Below, piece after piece: positions 44,220-54,587 of a DNA stretch of 64,000 nucleotides. Each line of letters opens with the position of its first letter. The stretch's first letter is position 1. The notes under the pieces are model-generated. The model was not told the origin of the DNA and did not search any database. It saw only the letters and a list, made by a program, of their open reading frames with translations. The stretch lies in the NCBI RefSeq assembly GCF_020783655.1, contig NZ_JAJGQH010000016.1:79308-143307 (forward strand). Direction: 5' to 3'. This stretch comes from Xanthomonas melonis (lineage in GTDB: Bacteria > Pseudomonadota > Gammaproteobacteria > Xanthomonadales > Xanthomonadaceae). The position numbers and the translations under genes were made by a program.

Positions 44220-45404
44220 ATGACGCGGCGCATTCTCATCACCGGCGCGAGCATCGCCGGCAATACCGTTGCCTGGGCGCTGGCACGCCTGGGTTTCGAG
44301 GTCACGGTGGTGGAGCATGCTCCGCACTTCCGCGACGGTGGCCAGAACATCGACGTGCGCGGCGTCGGCCGCCAGGTGTTGCAGCGCATGTCGCTGGAAC
44401 AACAGGCGCTCGACCAGGGCACCGGCGAGGAAGGCACAGCCTGGATCGACGCACACGGCGATGCCGTTGCCACCTTCAAGACCGACGATCTCGACGGCGA
44501 CGGCCCCACTGCCGAGTTGGAGATCCTGCGTGGCGATCTCGCACGCCTGATATACGATGCCGCGCGCGACACCGTCGACTATCGCTTCGGAGACCGCATC
44601 GCCCGCATCGACGACGGTGCAGACGCGGCAACGGTCACCTTCCAGAGCGGGCGCTGCGACTGCTTCGATGCGGTGATCGTAGCCGAAGGCGTTGGCTCGT
44701 CCACGCGCGATCTTCTCTTTCCAGGCGAAAACGATCCGCGCTGGATGGATCTGACCATTGCCTACTTCACCATCGCACGCACCGCCGACGACGACCGCCT
44801 GTGGCGCTGGTATCACACCACCGGCGGCCGCAGCATTTCATTGCGCCCGGACCGGCATGGGACCACCCGCGCCATGCTCTCGCTGCAAAAACCTCCCGAG
44901 GGCGAGCAGGACTGGAGCGTCGCCAGACAGCAGGCCTATCTGCGCGAGCGCTTTGCCGATGCCGGCTGGCAGGCGACCCGGGTGCTGGAAGGCATGGACA
45001 CCACCGACGACTTCTACTTCGACGTGCTGCGTCAGGTGCGCATGCCACGCTGGCGCAAGGGCCGCGTCCTGCTGACCGGCGACGCCGCCTGGTGCGTGAC
45101 CCCGTTGGGTGGCCTCGGGGCCACCTTGGCAATCACCGGCGGCTATGTGCTGGCCAATGAAATCGCGCGCGGGCACACCCTGGAAGACGCCGCTGCGGCA
45201 TACGAGGCTGCCATGCGCCCGATGGTGGACAGCGTGCAGGGCATTCCCAAGCTCGGGCCACGGCTGATGAACCCACACAGCCGGCTAGGCATTCATCTGC
45301 TCCACGCCGCCCTGAAACTCGCCAGCCAGCCCAGCGTACAGAATCTGGCGGTTCCGCTGATGACACCGTCGATCGAGGAACCGGATCTGTCGCGTTACGA
45401 CTGA
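44220..45404 (+). CDS. FAD-dependent aromatic-type monooxygenase
   Basis: A 394-residue flavoprotein hydroxylase of the PHBH/TetX type. The dinucleotide-binding motif is ITGASIAGNTVAWALARLGF with acidic end VVEHAP; the FAD ribityl motif is VLLTGDAAWCVTPLGGLGAT. The arginine-rich loop RRQVLQRMSLEQQALDQG-like region follows. It oxidises an unknown, probably aromatic or drug-like, compound. It is translated from a strong GAGGTGA site and paired with MarR, which suggests inducible detoxification. Confidence 0.85.
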   Translation: MTRRILITGASIAGNTVAWALARLGFEVTVVEHAPHFRDGGQNIDVRGVGRQVLQRMSLEQQALDQGTGEEGTAWIDAHGDAVATFKTDDLDGDGPTAELEILRGDLARLIYDAARDTVDYRFGDRIARIDDGADAATVTFQSGRCDCFDAVIVAEGVGSSTRDLLFPGENDPRWMDLTIAYFTIARTADDDRLWRWYHTTGGRSISLRPDRHGTTRAMLSLQKPPEGEQDWSVARQQAYLRERFADAGWQATRVLEGMDTTDDFYFDVLRQVRMPRWRKGRVLLTGDAAWCVTPLGGLGATLAITGGYVLANEIARGHTLEDAAAAYEAAMRPMVDSVQGIPKLGPRLMNPHSRLGIHLLHAALKLASQPSVQNLAVPLMTPSIEEPDLSRYD

Positions 45405-45720
45405 GCCAGCCCAGGGCACCAGCGCCGGAGCCCGCCATCGCCACCCGATGATCGCCAGCAAGCGGCGACCAGCCTTGCGTTGCTGCGCTGCATCCCCGCA
45501 TGCGGCTCTGCGCGCGTCTGCCCACGGCAGGACGCCAATCAGAGCTGAATCGGCGTCACCCAGCAGGTCAAGAACCAACGGCCGAAGCCGCTAACCAAGG
45601 TTGCGCGCATTTTCCCGCGCACGCCCGTCGTGCCCACCGGCGGCGTCGCCTCGCCTGCTCTCCACTCCTGCCACGGCCGGGGTGCCCTCTTCTCCCGCCA
45701 GCCGGATCGTCGATCTTCCC
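45405..45720. other. Intergenic region upstream of the chemoreceptor gene
   Basis: 316 bp of GC-rich sequence between co-directional genes. No gene, repeat or promoter is recognisable. Confidence 0.35.
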
Positions 45721-47832
45721 ATGCATCTGCTTTCGAATCTGCGCATTGGCCAGCGCCTGGCCCTCGGTTTTCTCTCGCTCATCGTGCTGATGGTGATCCT
45801 CACCGTGGTCGGCATCCAGCGTGTCCGCAGCATCGACCGGCAACTCACCGCCATCAATGAGGTCAACAGCGTCAAACAGCGCTATGCGATCAATTTCCGC
45901 GGCAGCGTGCACGACCGCGCGATCGCCTTGCGCGATGTGGTCCTGATGAAGGACCCGGCAGATCGCCACGCTGCCGAGCAATCGATCGACAGGCTCGCCG
46001 CCGACTATGCCCGCTCGGCGCAGCCGCTGGACGACATGCTCGCCGCGTCTACCGATGGCAAGGAGAAGGCTATCCTCGAGCGGATCAAGTCCATCGAGCA
46101 GCGCACCATGCCGCTGATCGCGCAGGTGCGTGCATCTCGCGAAGCCGAAGACACATCGAACGCAGAGCAGCAATTGCTGCAACAGGCACGACCAGCCTTC
46201 ATTGACTGGCTGGCCAGCATCAATGCGTTCATCGACCTGCAGGAAGCCAAGAACCGTGCAGCCGCCAAGGACGCCGTCGCCACCGCGCGCGGCTTCGCCC
46301 TGCTGATGGTGCTGTCCACCGTCGTCGCCTTGCTGCTGGGCGCAGCCATTGCCTTCCTGCTGACCCGCAGCGTGGTGCTGCCGCTGCGTCAATCGCTGCA
46401 GCTGGCACAGCGCATCAGTCAGGGCGACCTGCGCAGCCCGGACATCGGCGCGCGCAACGACGAATCCGGCCAGCTGCTGCGCGCCATGCAACAGATGCAA
46501 CGTCGCCTGCAGGAAGTGATTTCGGCCCAGCGCGACATGGCCGCGCGCCACGATGCGGGCCAGATCAGCTATCGCACCGACGCCCAGCGCTTCCCCGGCG
46601 AATACGGCCATATGGTGCAGGACACCAACGCGCTGGTGGACGCGCACGTGCAGACCCAGCTCCGCATGACCGAGGTCATGGGCCGTTATGCAGTCGGCGA
46701 CCTGGCACCGGAGATCGAGCACTACCCCGGCGAAAAAGCCATCATCACCACCACCATGCAGCAGGTGAAACAGAACCTACGCGCCATCAACGCGCAGATC
46801 CATGCATTGACGCAGGCCGCCTGCGCCGGCGACTTCGCGCTGCGCGGTCAACCGGAGGCCTTCGAGCACGATTTCCGCCTGATGGTGGAGAACCTCAACA
46901 CCATGATGGCCACCGCCGACACCAACCTGGCCAGGTTCTCCGAACTGTTGCGTGCCATCGCCGACGGCGACCTCACCGTGCGCATGTCCGGCAATTTCCA
47001 TGGCGTATTCGCGGCCATGCGCGATGACGCCAACAGCACCGTGCACCGGCTCACCGACATCGTCACCCAGATCCAGACAACCTCCAACAGCATCGGTTTC
47101 GCTGCCGAAGACATCGCCAGCGGCAATCAGGAACTGGCGCGCCGTAGCGAACAACAGGCCGCCAGCCTCGAAGAAACGGCCGCCTCGATGGAGGAGCTGA
47201 CCTCCACCGTCAAGCAGAATGCCGAACACGCCGGCCGCGCCAACCAGCTCGCGCTCGGCGCCGCCGCCATCGCCTCGCAGGGTCGCGACGTGGTCGGCCA
47301 GGTGATCGCGACCATGACCGGCATCGAGGACGCCTCCAAGCGCATCGCCGACATCATCTCCGTCATCGATGGCATCGCCTTCCAGACCAATATCCTCGCG
47401 CTCAACGCCGCCGTCGAGGCCGCACGTGCCGGCGAACAGGGCCGCGGATTCGCGGTGGTCGCATCGGAAGTACGCACCCTTTCGCATCGCTCGTCGGACG
47501 CAGCCAAGGAAATCAAGCGACTGATCGACGACTCGGTGCAGCGCGTCGCCGATGGCTCGGCGCTGGTGCACAAGGCCGGCACCACCATGGGCGAGGTCGT
47601 CACCAGCGTCCAGCACGTCACCGACATCATGGGCCACATCTCCGCCGCCTCGCAGGAACAGGCCGGCGGCATCGAACAGGTCACCCACACCATCGCCCAG
47701 ATGGACGAAACCACCCAGCAAAACGTTCGCCTGGTCGAAGCGGCAAGCACCGCCGCGCGCACGCTGGAAGACCACTCCACGCACCTCAGCCGCGCGGTCG
47801 AGGTGTTCAAGGTCAACGCTGGGGTGATGTGA
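45721..47832 (+). CDS. Methyl-accepting chemotaxis protein
   Basis: A 703-residue transducer. Two membrane segments (about 13-33 and 200-222) flank a four-helix periplasmic sensor domain. HAMP-like repeats follow ([53 protein letters not shown]), then the signalling hairpin tip [20 protein letters not shown]. The C-terminus ends FKVNAGVM and lacks the NWETF tether. The open frame begins at 45601; the ATG at 45721 ([13 protein letters not shown]) is the family N-terminus. Confidence 0.93.
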   Translation: MHLLSNLRIGQRLALGFLSLIVLMVILTVVGIQRVRSIDRQLTAINEVNSVKQRYAINFRGSVHDRAIALRDVVLMKDPADRHAAEQSIDRLAADYARSAQPLDDMLAASTDGKEKAILERIKSIEQRTMPLIAQVRASREAEDTSNAEQQLLQQARPAFIDWLASINAFIDLQEAKNRAAAKDAVATARGFALLMVLSTVVALLLGAAIAFLLTRSVVLPLRQSLQLAQRISQGDLRSPDIGARNDESGQLLRAMQQMQRRLQEVISAQRDMAARHDAGQISYRTDAQRFPGEYGHMVQDTNALVDAHVQTQLRMTEVMGRYAVGDLAPEIEHYPGEKAIITTTMQQVKQNLRAINAQIHALTQAACAGDFALRGQPEAFEHDFRLMVENLNTMMATADTNLARFSELLRAIADGDLTVRMSGNFHGVFAAMRDDANSTVHRLTDIVTQIQTTSNSIGFAAEDIASGNQELARRSEQQAASLEETAASMEELTSTVKQNAEHAGRANQLALGAAAIASQGRDVVGQVIATMTGIEDASKRIADIISVIDGIAFQTNILALNAAVEAARAGEQGRGFAVVASEVRTLSHRSSDAAKEIKRLIDDSVQRVADGSALVHKAGTTMGEVVTSVQHVTDIMGHISAASQEQAGGIEQVTHTIAQMDETTQQNVRLVEAASTAARTLEDHSTHLSRAVEVFKVNAGVM

Positions 47833-47835
47833 GAT

Positions 47836-47854
47836 GCCGGCATTTCCTGCCGGC
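47836..47854. terminator. Hairpin after the chemoreceptor gene
   Basis: GCCGGC-ATTTCCT-GCCGGC, three bases after the stop codon. The six-base stem without a T-run makes this a weak terminator call. Confidence 0.35.
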
Positions 47855-47944
47855 CATCACGCAGCTGCGAAAGTATGGGACAGAGCGTGTGACGCATCGC
47901 CGAGGCTCGAAAAGATGGGCTGCTCAAGGCTTTGCGTCTATAAC

Positions 47945-47958
47945 TGGCGGAGAGAGTG
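47945..47958 (+). repeat. Direct repeat, left end of the helicase/Abi island (attL-like)
   Basis: TGGCGGAGAGAGTG, followed here by GGAT. The identical 14 bases recur at 55423-55436 in the same orientation. This string is the reverse complement of the usual 3' end of tRNA-Ser genes (CACTCTCTCCGCCA), a common integrase target. No tRNA gene body is present here. Confidence 0.6.
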
Positions 47959-48087
47959 GGATGTGAAGTAATACCCCTAACCCACTGATTTGCAAGAAAA
48001 AAACAGACCAGATTGTGTGCTGGTGTGTGTCTGGCAAGTTTAGAGTCACCCGAGATCAGCGGCAAGTGCGAAGACTTCAGCGGCAGG

Positions 48088-51000
48088 TCAGGGCATCACC
48101 AAAAGATCTCCCTTTGACGCCAATCGCCCCGCCCCGACGAGCGCTTCACAGCGATCAAGAATGACCCTGCGAAGTTGTGGGCTAGTGCTCTTGTAGCCGA
48201 GCTGCCGCGAGACCATCGTCACCAACTCCTCAGCCTTCGCGCCCAGATTGTCTTGCACGAGCTTGATCAGAGCCGCATCGATTTCGGAAGGAGGCAAGAA
48301 TTCTGGCCGGCGCAGGGTCAGTGACTCGACCATAGAACGGTCCCGCACGCGGACCTCTTTCCTCGGAATGGCCAAGAAGTCCCTGTCGACGATCTGCACC
48401 CCACCCAGCGACACTACCGACCCAATCGCCTCTTCAACCGCCTGTTGGATGCGCGAGCCAGCACGCTGCAAGCCCCAAAGCGTCCGGGCGCGCGTGACGA
48501 CCTCGCTGCGATGAATGGGGCTTTCCACCTCAACGATCTGACGCACGATGGTGGCGAGTTGTCCTATTGGGGCCAGATGCAATTCGAATTGATTGCTTGG
48601 CACTGTAAAGGACGCCTCGATGTAAGGCTCAGTGTCCGGCGGACTTAGCGCCTCGATGAGTCCCATCTCAGTGACCTCACCGCGATCGACGGTGAGAATC
48701 TCCACTGGCACCGCACGGTGCGAAGACTTGGGACTTGGCTCTAAGGTGCCTGACTCCGACTTCGCTCTTTCAATGGCTACCACAAGTTTTTCAAGCTCTG
48801 CCTCAGGACGGTGGAACCAGTCCGAACTCCAAATCCGATAAACCTGCCAGCCCTTGTCGCGCAGCACGCTGTCACGCAAACGATCGCGATCGCGCGCGCT
48901 TCTGGCATCTCGATACGACTGCCCGTCACACTCAATGCCTAAAATGTAGCGCCCAGGCTCCTCTGGATTAGACACCGCAATGTCGACGAAGAAGCCAGCA
49001 AGGCCCACATCGGTGTGCAGATCGTAGCCTCGCGCGCGAAGTGCTTGGGCCACCTCTTGTTCGAATACGCTGTGCTTAGCGTCTCGCGCCTGGGTGGCGA
49101 GGGTAAGGCGGCCCGTCCTTGCGTAGTTCAAGAAGAGCTTTAAAGCAAAGGTGCCCTTACCCTTGGCACGATCGGTGTCGATATCTTCATCGGTGATCGA
49201 GGTAAAGACCTCGCAACGCGATTTGGCGCGGCTGATGAGCACATTCAAGCGCCGCTCGCCGCCGTCATTACTCACAGGACCGAAATTCATCGTCATGTGG
49301 CGCTGCGCATCACGCCCATAGCCCACAGAAATATAGATGACATCGCGCTCATCACCTTGGATGTTCTCCAAACTCTTCACAAAGAAGGGCTCTGCTGGAT
49401 GATCGGCGAAGAACCCTTCCGTTTCCGGGTGCTGGCGGCGCAAGAGTTCGAGTTCATCCAAAATGGCGCGGCGCTGGGCTGTCGAGAAGGTCGCTACACC
49501 CAGCGTGAGTTGAGGGGTGTTCTGCGCATGCGCCAGCACGGCAAGTGCAACTGCCTTGGCTTCTTTGGGGTTGGTGCGCGTGTTGCCCCGGTCGTAGATG
49601 GCTTCTGGGAAATGATGCAGCCGTAAGCCCACACCTGCTTCACTGGTGTAGGGACTAGGGACGATGAAGAGCTTGCCTTCGTAGAACTGTTGATTGGAAA
49701 CGGCAATGAGCGACTGATGACGGCTCCGGTAGTGCCAACGGAGCATGCGCTCAGGTAATCCTCTTGCGCGGCAAAGGCCCAAGATGCTCTCCACATCCGA
49801 CGCTTGTGCCCCACCCTCGTCGTCTTCCCGATCGCCCCCGTCGCCAAGCGCTTTGGAGAAGAAGCGCGTGGGCGGGAGTTGCCGCTCGTCACCGACAATG
49901 ACCAACTGCTTGGCGCGCGCAATCGCACCAAGCGCGTCGATCGGCTGCACCTGGCTCGCCTCATCAATGACCAGCATGTCAAATTCCAGCGCGCCTGCCG
50001 GCAGGAACTGCGCCACCGACAACGGGCTCATCATGAAGACGGGTTTAAGCGCCTGGATCGCAGGGGCACACCGTTGCATCAATTGACGAATCGGCAGATG
50101 ACCCTTTTTCCTGGCCATCTCGCCGATAAGAACAGCTGTTGGGCCGGTTGCACCGCCTTGGCGCGGGATCTTGCTGTGGTGCGCCTTGACGACTTCGTAG
50201 CGCGCGAGCTGCATGCGCTCTTGATCGAGGCTTGCAAAGCTTGCCACCACTTGCGATTGACGCTGCCCGTCAAAGCTCGCCAACGCACGATCGCGCTGCA
50301 CCAGCGCTTGAAGCAAAGCTTCGTGGTAAGACAGATCGAACACGCCCAATGCATCGGCGCTCGCCAGTTTGCCACTGGCAAGACCATCGACTATTGCACC
50401 TAAGCCCTTACGCTCGGCCTCCTTGGCAATGGCAAGGTAAGACACCCAACTCCGAAGTCCTTCCGGGTCGGCTTGCCAGCTTGCCAACTGGAGTTTGAGT
50501 GTTGCCAAAGGTGCATGGCTCGGATCACGCGTGATCTCTGCGTTGCCCTCAAACTGCAAGCCAACCAGAAGATCCATCACTTCGCCGGCTAACAGTCCTG
50601 CCGCAGAAGAACCTCCCTCAGCCCGATCAAGCAATGACTGGGGATCAACAATGCGCGCGGCCAACAAGCGAAGCTCTGGATTGTGTTCAATCCAAGACAC
50701 GACTTGGCGAAGCTCATGTGCCTTGCTATCTAGCCTTGACCAGAACGGACCAAAGGCTGAGGTCCCATCAACGGCAAGAGCGTCGTAAGTGGTAATGGCA
50801 GTTTGCGCCAGCTGGATTTCTTCAATGACCGCAAGCGCCTGCTCGATCGTGAGTTCCTGCGCATTAGCCAATAGGACTGATTGCTGAGACGCGGCTTGCC
50901 AAAGATCGGACTTCTCTTCCAGTTCCGATAGAGCAACGCGCTTGAGGACGGTCTCCTCGCCCCATGGGTTGCGCTCAACAGACAACAACGCCTCATGGAC

Positions 51001-53700
51001 AGGCGCCAAATCGCGAAGGAGTTCTTCTAAAACTGGCTTTACGCGTTTGGCGATTTCAGTTGCCAATACGCGATCGCTGATGTCGGCCAAACGCTCACGA
51101 ACTCCGCTCCCCAAGGGTCGGAGCGTTCGCATCCACGCCACAACACCTCTGAGGAAGGATGGGTTGGAGCGCTCACGCTGCCAGTTTGAGCCAAACGCTT
51201 CTTGTCCTTGGGCGTCGTGCTCAACGATCTTCTTCTGAGCGCTCTTGGCATCCAGGAGAACATCGAGCGATCCAAGCATGTCCAACGCCGGAAGCGTAGG
51301 GTTAGAAAGGAGTGTGCGGATGGTCTGATTGGCGCGACGCCAATTTCCACTTAGGAAGCGGAACAAGCTCGTGCCGCGCATCGCCAACTGCCCACGCGCC
51401 GCTTCAAGCTCCGCGTTGTCTTTGCTCCATGCAGCGTCGCGGAATACAGAGGCCAGGTGGCTCTTTGCCTGCTGGACTGTTTCAACGGCCACAACGACCT
51501 CTTCGATCGCATCGACGCCCCGTTCCCAGATGTGGGCGACCAATGCATCGCGGTCGAGTTCCGGAATGGTCGTGGCGCGCTCCGCGATGGCAACCAGCCT
51601 AAGCGCCAGATCGAGCGTAAGTGGTGACTTCTCGGCTAGAAGCTGCGTCAATCGTGTCAGATCAGGCCCGAGCCGAACCAAAGCAATGTGTGCCCCACCC
51701 AGCTTTGCCAGCTCTTTCCCCAAAACGAAGCAGTTTGGCAAAGCGCTCAAAGTGGCCTTGGTAGCGTCCCAGTCTTGCGCCAATGCCTCCACATAGATCT
51801 TGGCCTCGACCGCAGCTCTGGCTTTCTGAGCGTTTTCAAGCGCATCGATGACTGTCGAAGCGCGACCAGGCGCATCCCAGATCTTGCTTTGAAGCGCATC
51901 GGAGCCAAGTTTTGGTGCTTCAAGCAGAGCCTTAACACGCTGAACGGCAAGGCCGGCGTCATCAAATCGGAGTGGAGGTGGAAGATCCAGCGCGCTGTGA
52001 AGCTCAGTGGTCGACGCCTCCCAATCGTTCAATCGCTCGGTCAATCCAGCGACCAAGATGAGCAACCGATCGCGTTCACTGGGCAAGAGGCCATCGTTCT
52101 GAACGCCGCTCCAAGCGTGCTCATCTGGAACGCCAATTTCTTCAATTCGCTCAATCAGTTCGCGCAGGAGCGATTCCCGCTCCTCTTTTTGATGGGACGC
52201 CCAGGAGGTCGGCGCTTCAAGGGGCAGGCTTTGTGTCGTGTAGCCCAAGCGACGTAGGCGCACCATGTGTCCGAAGACTTGGTACGGCGTCAGTCCAGAG
52301 GGCTGGTGAGCTTCGTGGAGCCGCGCAACATGGGCGTTGAGCGTGTCACGCTTTTCCGTTAGTTGCTCGATGATTGGCGAAGTGCTGATTCGTTTTGGCT
52401 CGCCTAAGTGCAGCGTTTGCCGAAGCTCCTCCAGTAGAGAACGCTTGTTGGCTTTGTTGCTGTGGAGTTCCAAACAGGCCACGCCCACACCGACATGATC
52501 CAGTCGGCGCTTCACGACTTCGAGCGCGGCCATCTTCTCGGCCACAAACAACACCCGCTTTCCTTCGGCTACTGCTGCCGAGATGATGTTGGCAATGGTT
52601 TGGGACTTCCCCGTTCCAGGCGGACCTTGGACCAAGATGTTGTTGCCTTGAAGCACATCGTGCACAACCAGAGCTTGCGATGAATCGCAATCAACGACAT
52701 GGCGCATCCTCTCTGGCGGGATGATAAGGTCGAGTTCGCTATTTTCGTCGGTTAGGCTTGCACCTGGGAAACCGTCTTGAACCACCCCGCGTAGCATCGG
52801 GATGGCGTCCAGTCCGCCCAGCGCCTCCCAGCTTTGTGGGTCAAGATCCCGATACATCATGAACTTAGCGAACGAGAACAAGCCTAGTATGGCGTCATCA
52901 CGAAGCACGCCCCAGGTCTCCTTACCTTCCAGCATTGCTTCCACAGAGGCCAGGTAGGCATCGACATCGAGCGTTTCGAACTCATCAATGCTCGGCAAGC
53001 GAAGCCCAAACTCGCGCTGCAAGAACAACTGCAACGACAAGTTCGCTTGAATATCGTCGCCGGTCCATTTGAGGTGGAACTTCTCGCCTGCGGTGCTTCG
53101 CTCCAACTGCACCGGGATGAGCACCAAGGGCGCGAAGCGGTCAGTCTGAGGAGTGGAAGTAGCACGCCAACGCAAGTAGCCGACGGCCAAGTAAAGAACA
53201 TTGACGCCCTGCTCTTCTTGGAGCGTCCGCGCGTCCATGTAGAGATCCAATAAGCGCTTCTGCAGACCTGTCGGCGTTAGGCGTGTTGTGAGATGCGCAT
53301 CCCAATGCGCTTTGACACGCCCGTTCTCATCGAGTTCAAAATCGGGTTGCGCGATCAGCTCTGGGTCTTCCGGTGCCTCGTCAAGTAGGACCTGATCAAT
53401 GTCATCGTCATCGCCAAGACTATCAGTAGCGTCCGCTTGCTTAGGATCCTCCTTGCCAGGAACAAAGGTGAAACGCTTTCCTTCGGTCACCAAGGTCTGA
53501 TACATCGCCTTGGCAAGCTCGTAGACCACCTCGACGGTTTTGGCGCGACCACCTCTGGGTGTATGAAGCAACCGATTGCGTGTAGACAGATCTAAGAGCT
53601 CCAAACGAGCCTTCTCAACCTTGTCCTTCAACCCGCCAGCTCCCCGGAGCAAAGAAGTCTCCTCGCCAGCCTGCGCCACTGCCGTCTGATCCATCGACAC
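48088..53700 (-). CDS. Giant SF1 helicase-nuclease (DUF4011, AAA, Vsr/MTES_1575-like nuclease, DUF3320)
   Basis: An 1870-residue protein. Residues ~25-340 form the DUF4011 region; the SF1 helicase begins with Walker A GPPGTGKSQTIA (359-370) and motif Ia, with Walker B IDEASQVQP and VGDERQLPPT near 1245-1275 and motif VI VLISRAKSRCEVF. A PDDEXK-like domain (about 1540-1640: FFVDIAV, GIECDGQSYRDARSARDRDR, GWQVYRIWSSDWF) follows, and DUF3320 lies near 1690-1740. The long helical middle (400-1200) is unassigned. Such helicase-nucleases are reported in phage-defence contexts. It has an island setting and a divergent Abi gene. Confidence 0.88.
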   Translation of the reverse strand: MSMDQTAVAQAGEETSLLRGAGGLKDKVEKARLELLDLSTRNRLLHTPRGGRAKTVEVVYELAKAMYQTLVTEGKRFTFVPGKEDPKQADATDSLGDDDDIDQVLLDEAPEDPELIAQPDFELDENGRVKAHWDAHLTTRLTPTGLQKRLLDLYMDARTLQEEQGVNVLYLAVGYLRWRATSTPQTDRFAPLVLIPVQLERSTAGEKFHLKWTGDDIQANLSLQLFLQREFGLRLPSIDEFETLDVDAYLASVEAMLEGKETWGVLRDDAILGLFSFAKFMMYRDLDPQSWEALGGLDAIPMLRGVVQDGFPGASLTDENSELDLIIPPERMRHVVDCDSSQALVVHDVLQGNNILVQGPPGTGKSQTIANIISAAVAEGKRVLFVAEKMAALEVVKRRLDHVGVGVACLELHSNKANKRSLLEELRQTLHLGEPKRISTSPIIEQLTEKRDTLNAHVARLHEAHQPSGLTPYQVFGHMVRLRRLGYTTQSLPLEAPTSWASHQKEERESLLRELIERIEEIGVPDEHAWSGVQNDGLLPSERDRLLILVAGLTERLNDWEASTTELHSALDLPPPLRFDDAGLAVQRVKALLEAPKLGSDALQSKIWDAPGRASTVIDALENAQKARAAVEAKIYVEALAQDWDATKATLSALPNCFVLGKELAKLGGAHIALVRLGPDLTRLTQLLAEKSPLTLDLALRLVAIAERATTIPELDRDALVAHIWERGVDAIEEVVVAVETVQQAKSHLASVFRDAAWSKDNAELEAARGQLAMRGTSLFRFLSGNWRRANQTIRTLLSNPTLPALDMLGSLDVLLDAKSAQKKIVEHDAQGQEAFGSNWQRERSNPSFLRGVVAWMRTLRPLGSGVRERLADISDRVLATEIAKRVKPVLEELLRDLAPVHEALLSVERNPWGEETVLKRVALSELEEKSDLWQAASQQSVLLANAQELTIEQALAVIEEIQLAQTAITTYDALAVDGTSAFGPFWSRLDSKAHELRQVVSWIEHNPELRLLAARIVDPQSLLDRAEGGSSAAGLLAGEVMDLLVGLQFEGNAEITRDPSHAPLATLKLQLASWQADPEGLRSWVSYLAIAKEAERKGLGAIVDGLASGKLASADALGVFDLSYHEALLQALVQRDRALASFDGQRQSQVVASFASLDQERMQLARYEVVKAHHSKIPRQGGATGPTAVLIGEMARKKGHLPIRQLMQRCAPAIQALKPVFMMSPLSVAQFLPAGALEFDMLVIDEASQVQPIDALGAIARAKQLVIVGDERQLPPTRFFSKALGDGGDREDDEGGAQASDVESILGLCRARGLPERMLRWHYRSRHQSLIAVSNQQFYEGKLFIVPSPYTSEAGVGLRLHHFPEAIYDRGNTRTNPKEAKAVALAVLAHAQNTPQLTLGVATFSTAQRRAILDELELLRRQHPETEGFFADHPAEPFFVKSLENIQGDERDVIYISVGYGRDAQRHMTMNFGPVSNDGGERRLNVLISRAKSRCEVFTSITDEDIDTDRAKGKGTFALKLFLNYARTGRLTLATQARDAKHSVFEQEVAQALRARGYDLHTDVGLAGFFVDIAVSNPEEPGRYILGIECDGQSYRDARSARDRDRLRDSVLRDKGWQVYRIWSSDWFHRPEAELEKLVVAIERAKSESGTLEPSPKSSHRAVPVEILTVDRGEVTEMGLIEALSPPDTEPYIEASFTVPSNQFELHLAPIGQLATIVRQIVEVESPIHRSEVVTRARTLWGLQRAGSRIQQAVEEAIGSVVSLGGVQIVDRDFLAIPRKEVRVRDRSMVESLTLRRPEFLPPSEIDAALIKLVQDNLGAKAEELVTMVSRQLGYKSTSPQLRRVILDRCEALVGAGRLASKGDLLVMP

Positions 53701-53760
53701 CCCTGAGAGGAAGCGCGACGCGCGGGATGCAGCACCGCGTCTTCCTCAAATGCTTTTGCC

Positions 53761-53766
53761 TATAAT
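53761..53766 (+). promoter_or_regulatory. Consensus -10 (TATAAT) upstream of the Abi-C gene
   Basis: TATAAT in a TTTTGCC context, 42 bp before the GTG start. The -35 partner at 17-bp spacing (CGTCTT) is weak. It lies in the 107-bp divergent region shared with the helicase gene. Confidence 0.45.
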
Positions 53767-53807
53767 GCGCTCAATGTAACGCGTGTTCCAGCCGATCTGG
53801 GGGATCT

Positions 53808-54578
53808 GTGGGCGAGTTGCGCAGTAGCGAGATTCACTGGGTGGTTCACAGCTACATTGGCGTTGAGGGCGGCTACCTGGGTGACTTCTCCTACAAGACA
53901 CACCGAGAGTTCTACCCTGGCTTTTGTGATCTGGACCTGGATCCAGATGCCTTCACCGGCAACACGACCAAGGAACGTTTTATTGCAATCCTAACGGGGG
54001 TCGAAGGACATCAACAAGCAGCGATCCTTCGGGGCATCGCTCGCAAGTATCCCCAAGGCAGTGAGCATCTTCGAACCCAACAGGCTTATCGCCGGTTGTC
54101 GGAATTGGCTACGCGCTGTGCTGACGGACTTTCGGTCCAAGATAGCAGCCCATCTATCACCAGTGATGTCTTGAAGCGCTCACTTGCTGATGCCAGCACG
54201 CTCATCCAAAGCGCAGGACCGACCCACGCGGTGGACCGCATTCACACCGCACTTCATGCATACCTCAAAGCAGTTTGTTACGCGCAAGAAATTCAGGCCC
54301 AACCCGGCGCCACGATCACCAATTTGTTCAAGCAACTTCGGGCAGAGCATCCGGGTCTGCGCGACATGGGCAGTCAGCCCGAGACGATGGGCAAGCTGCT
54401 GACTTCACTGAGCAATGTCATCGACAGTCTCAATCCAGCTCGCAATCACGGAAGCTTGGCGCATCCAAACGAGACGTTGTTAGAAAACGACGAGGCGGTC
54501 CTAGTCATCAACGCTGCCAGGGCAATTTTCCAATATTTGGATAAGAAGTTCGCTAAGGACCTATCTCGCCCCCAATGA
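53808..54578 (+). CDS. Abi-C family abortive-infection protein with HEPN-like motif
   Basis: A 256-residue protein starting at GTG (GGGGGAT 5-11 bases upstream). Residues 125-245 form the Abi-C domain; the conserved core NPARNHGSLAHPN holds R212-N213-x5-H219, which fits the R-polar-x4-6-H motif of HEPN ribonucleases. The N-terminal ~120 residues are a separate, unassigned domain. Abi-C proteins are linked to abortive infection. It is divergent from the helicase-nuclease and next to an integrase remnant, which supports a defence role. Confidence 0.82.
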   Translation: MGELRSSEIHWVVHSYIGVEGGYLGDFSYKTHREFYPGFCDLDLDPDAFTGNTTKERFIAILTGVEGHQQAAILRGIARKYPQGSEHLRTQQAYRRLSELATRCADGLSVQDSSPSITSDVLKRSLADASTLIQSAGPTHAVDRIHTALHAYLKAVCYAQEIQAQPGATITNLFKQLRAEHPGLRDMGSQPETMGKLLTSLSNVIDSLNPARNHGSLAHPNETLLENDEAVLVINAARAIFQYLDKKFAKDLSRPQ

Positions 54579-54587
54579 CCGGCTTCC

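Noticed and set aside
47945..47960. Possible tRNA-Ser gene at the att-like repeat
   Set aside because: Only the 3'-end string is present; no anticodon arm, D arm or T arm precedes it, so it is an att remnant rather than a gene.
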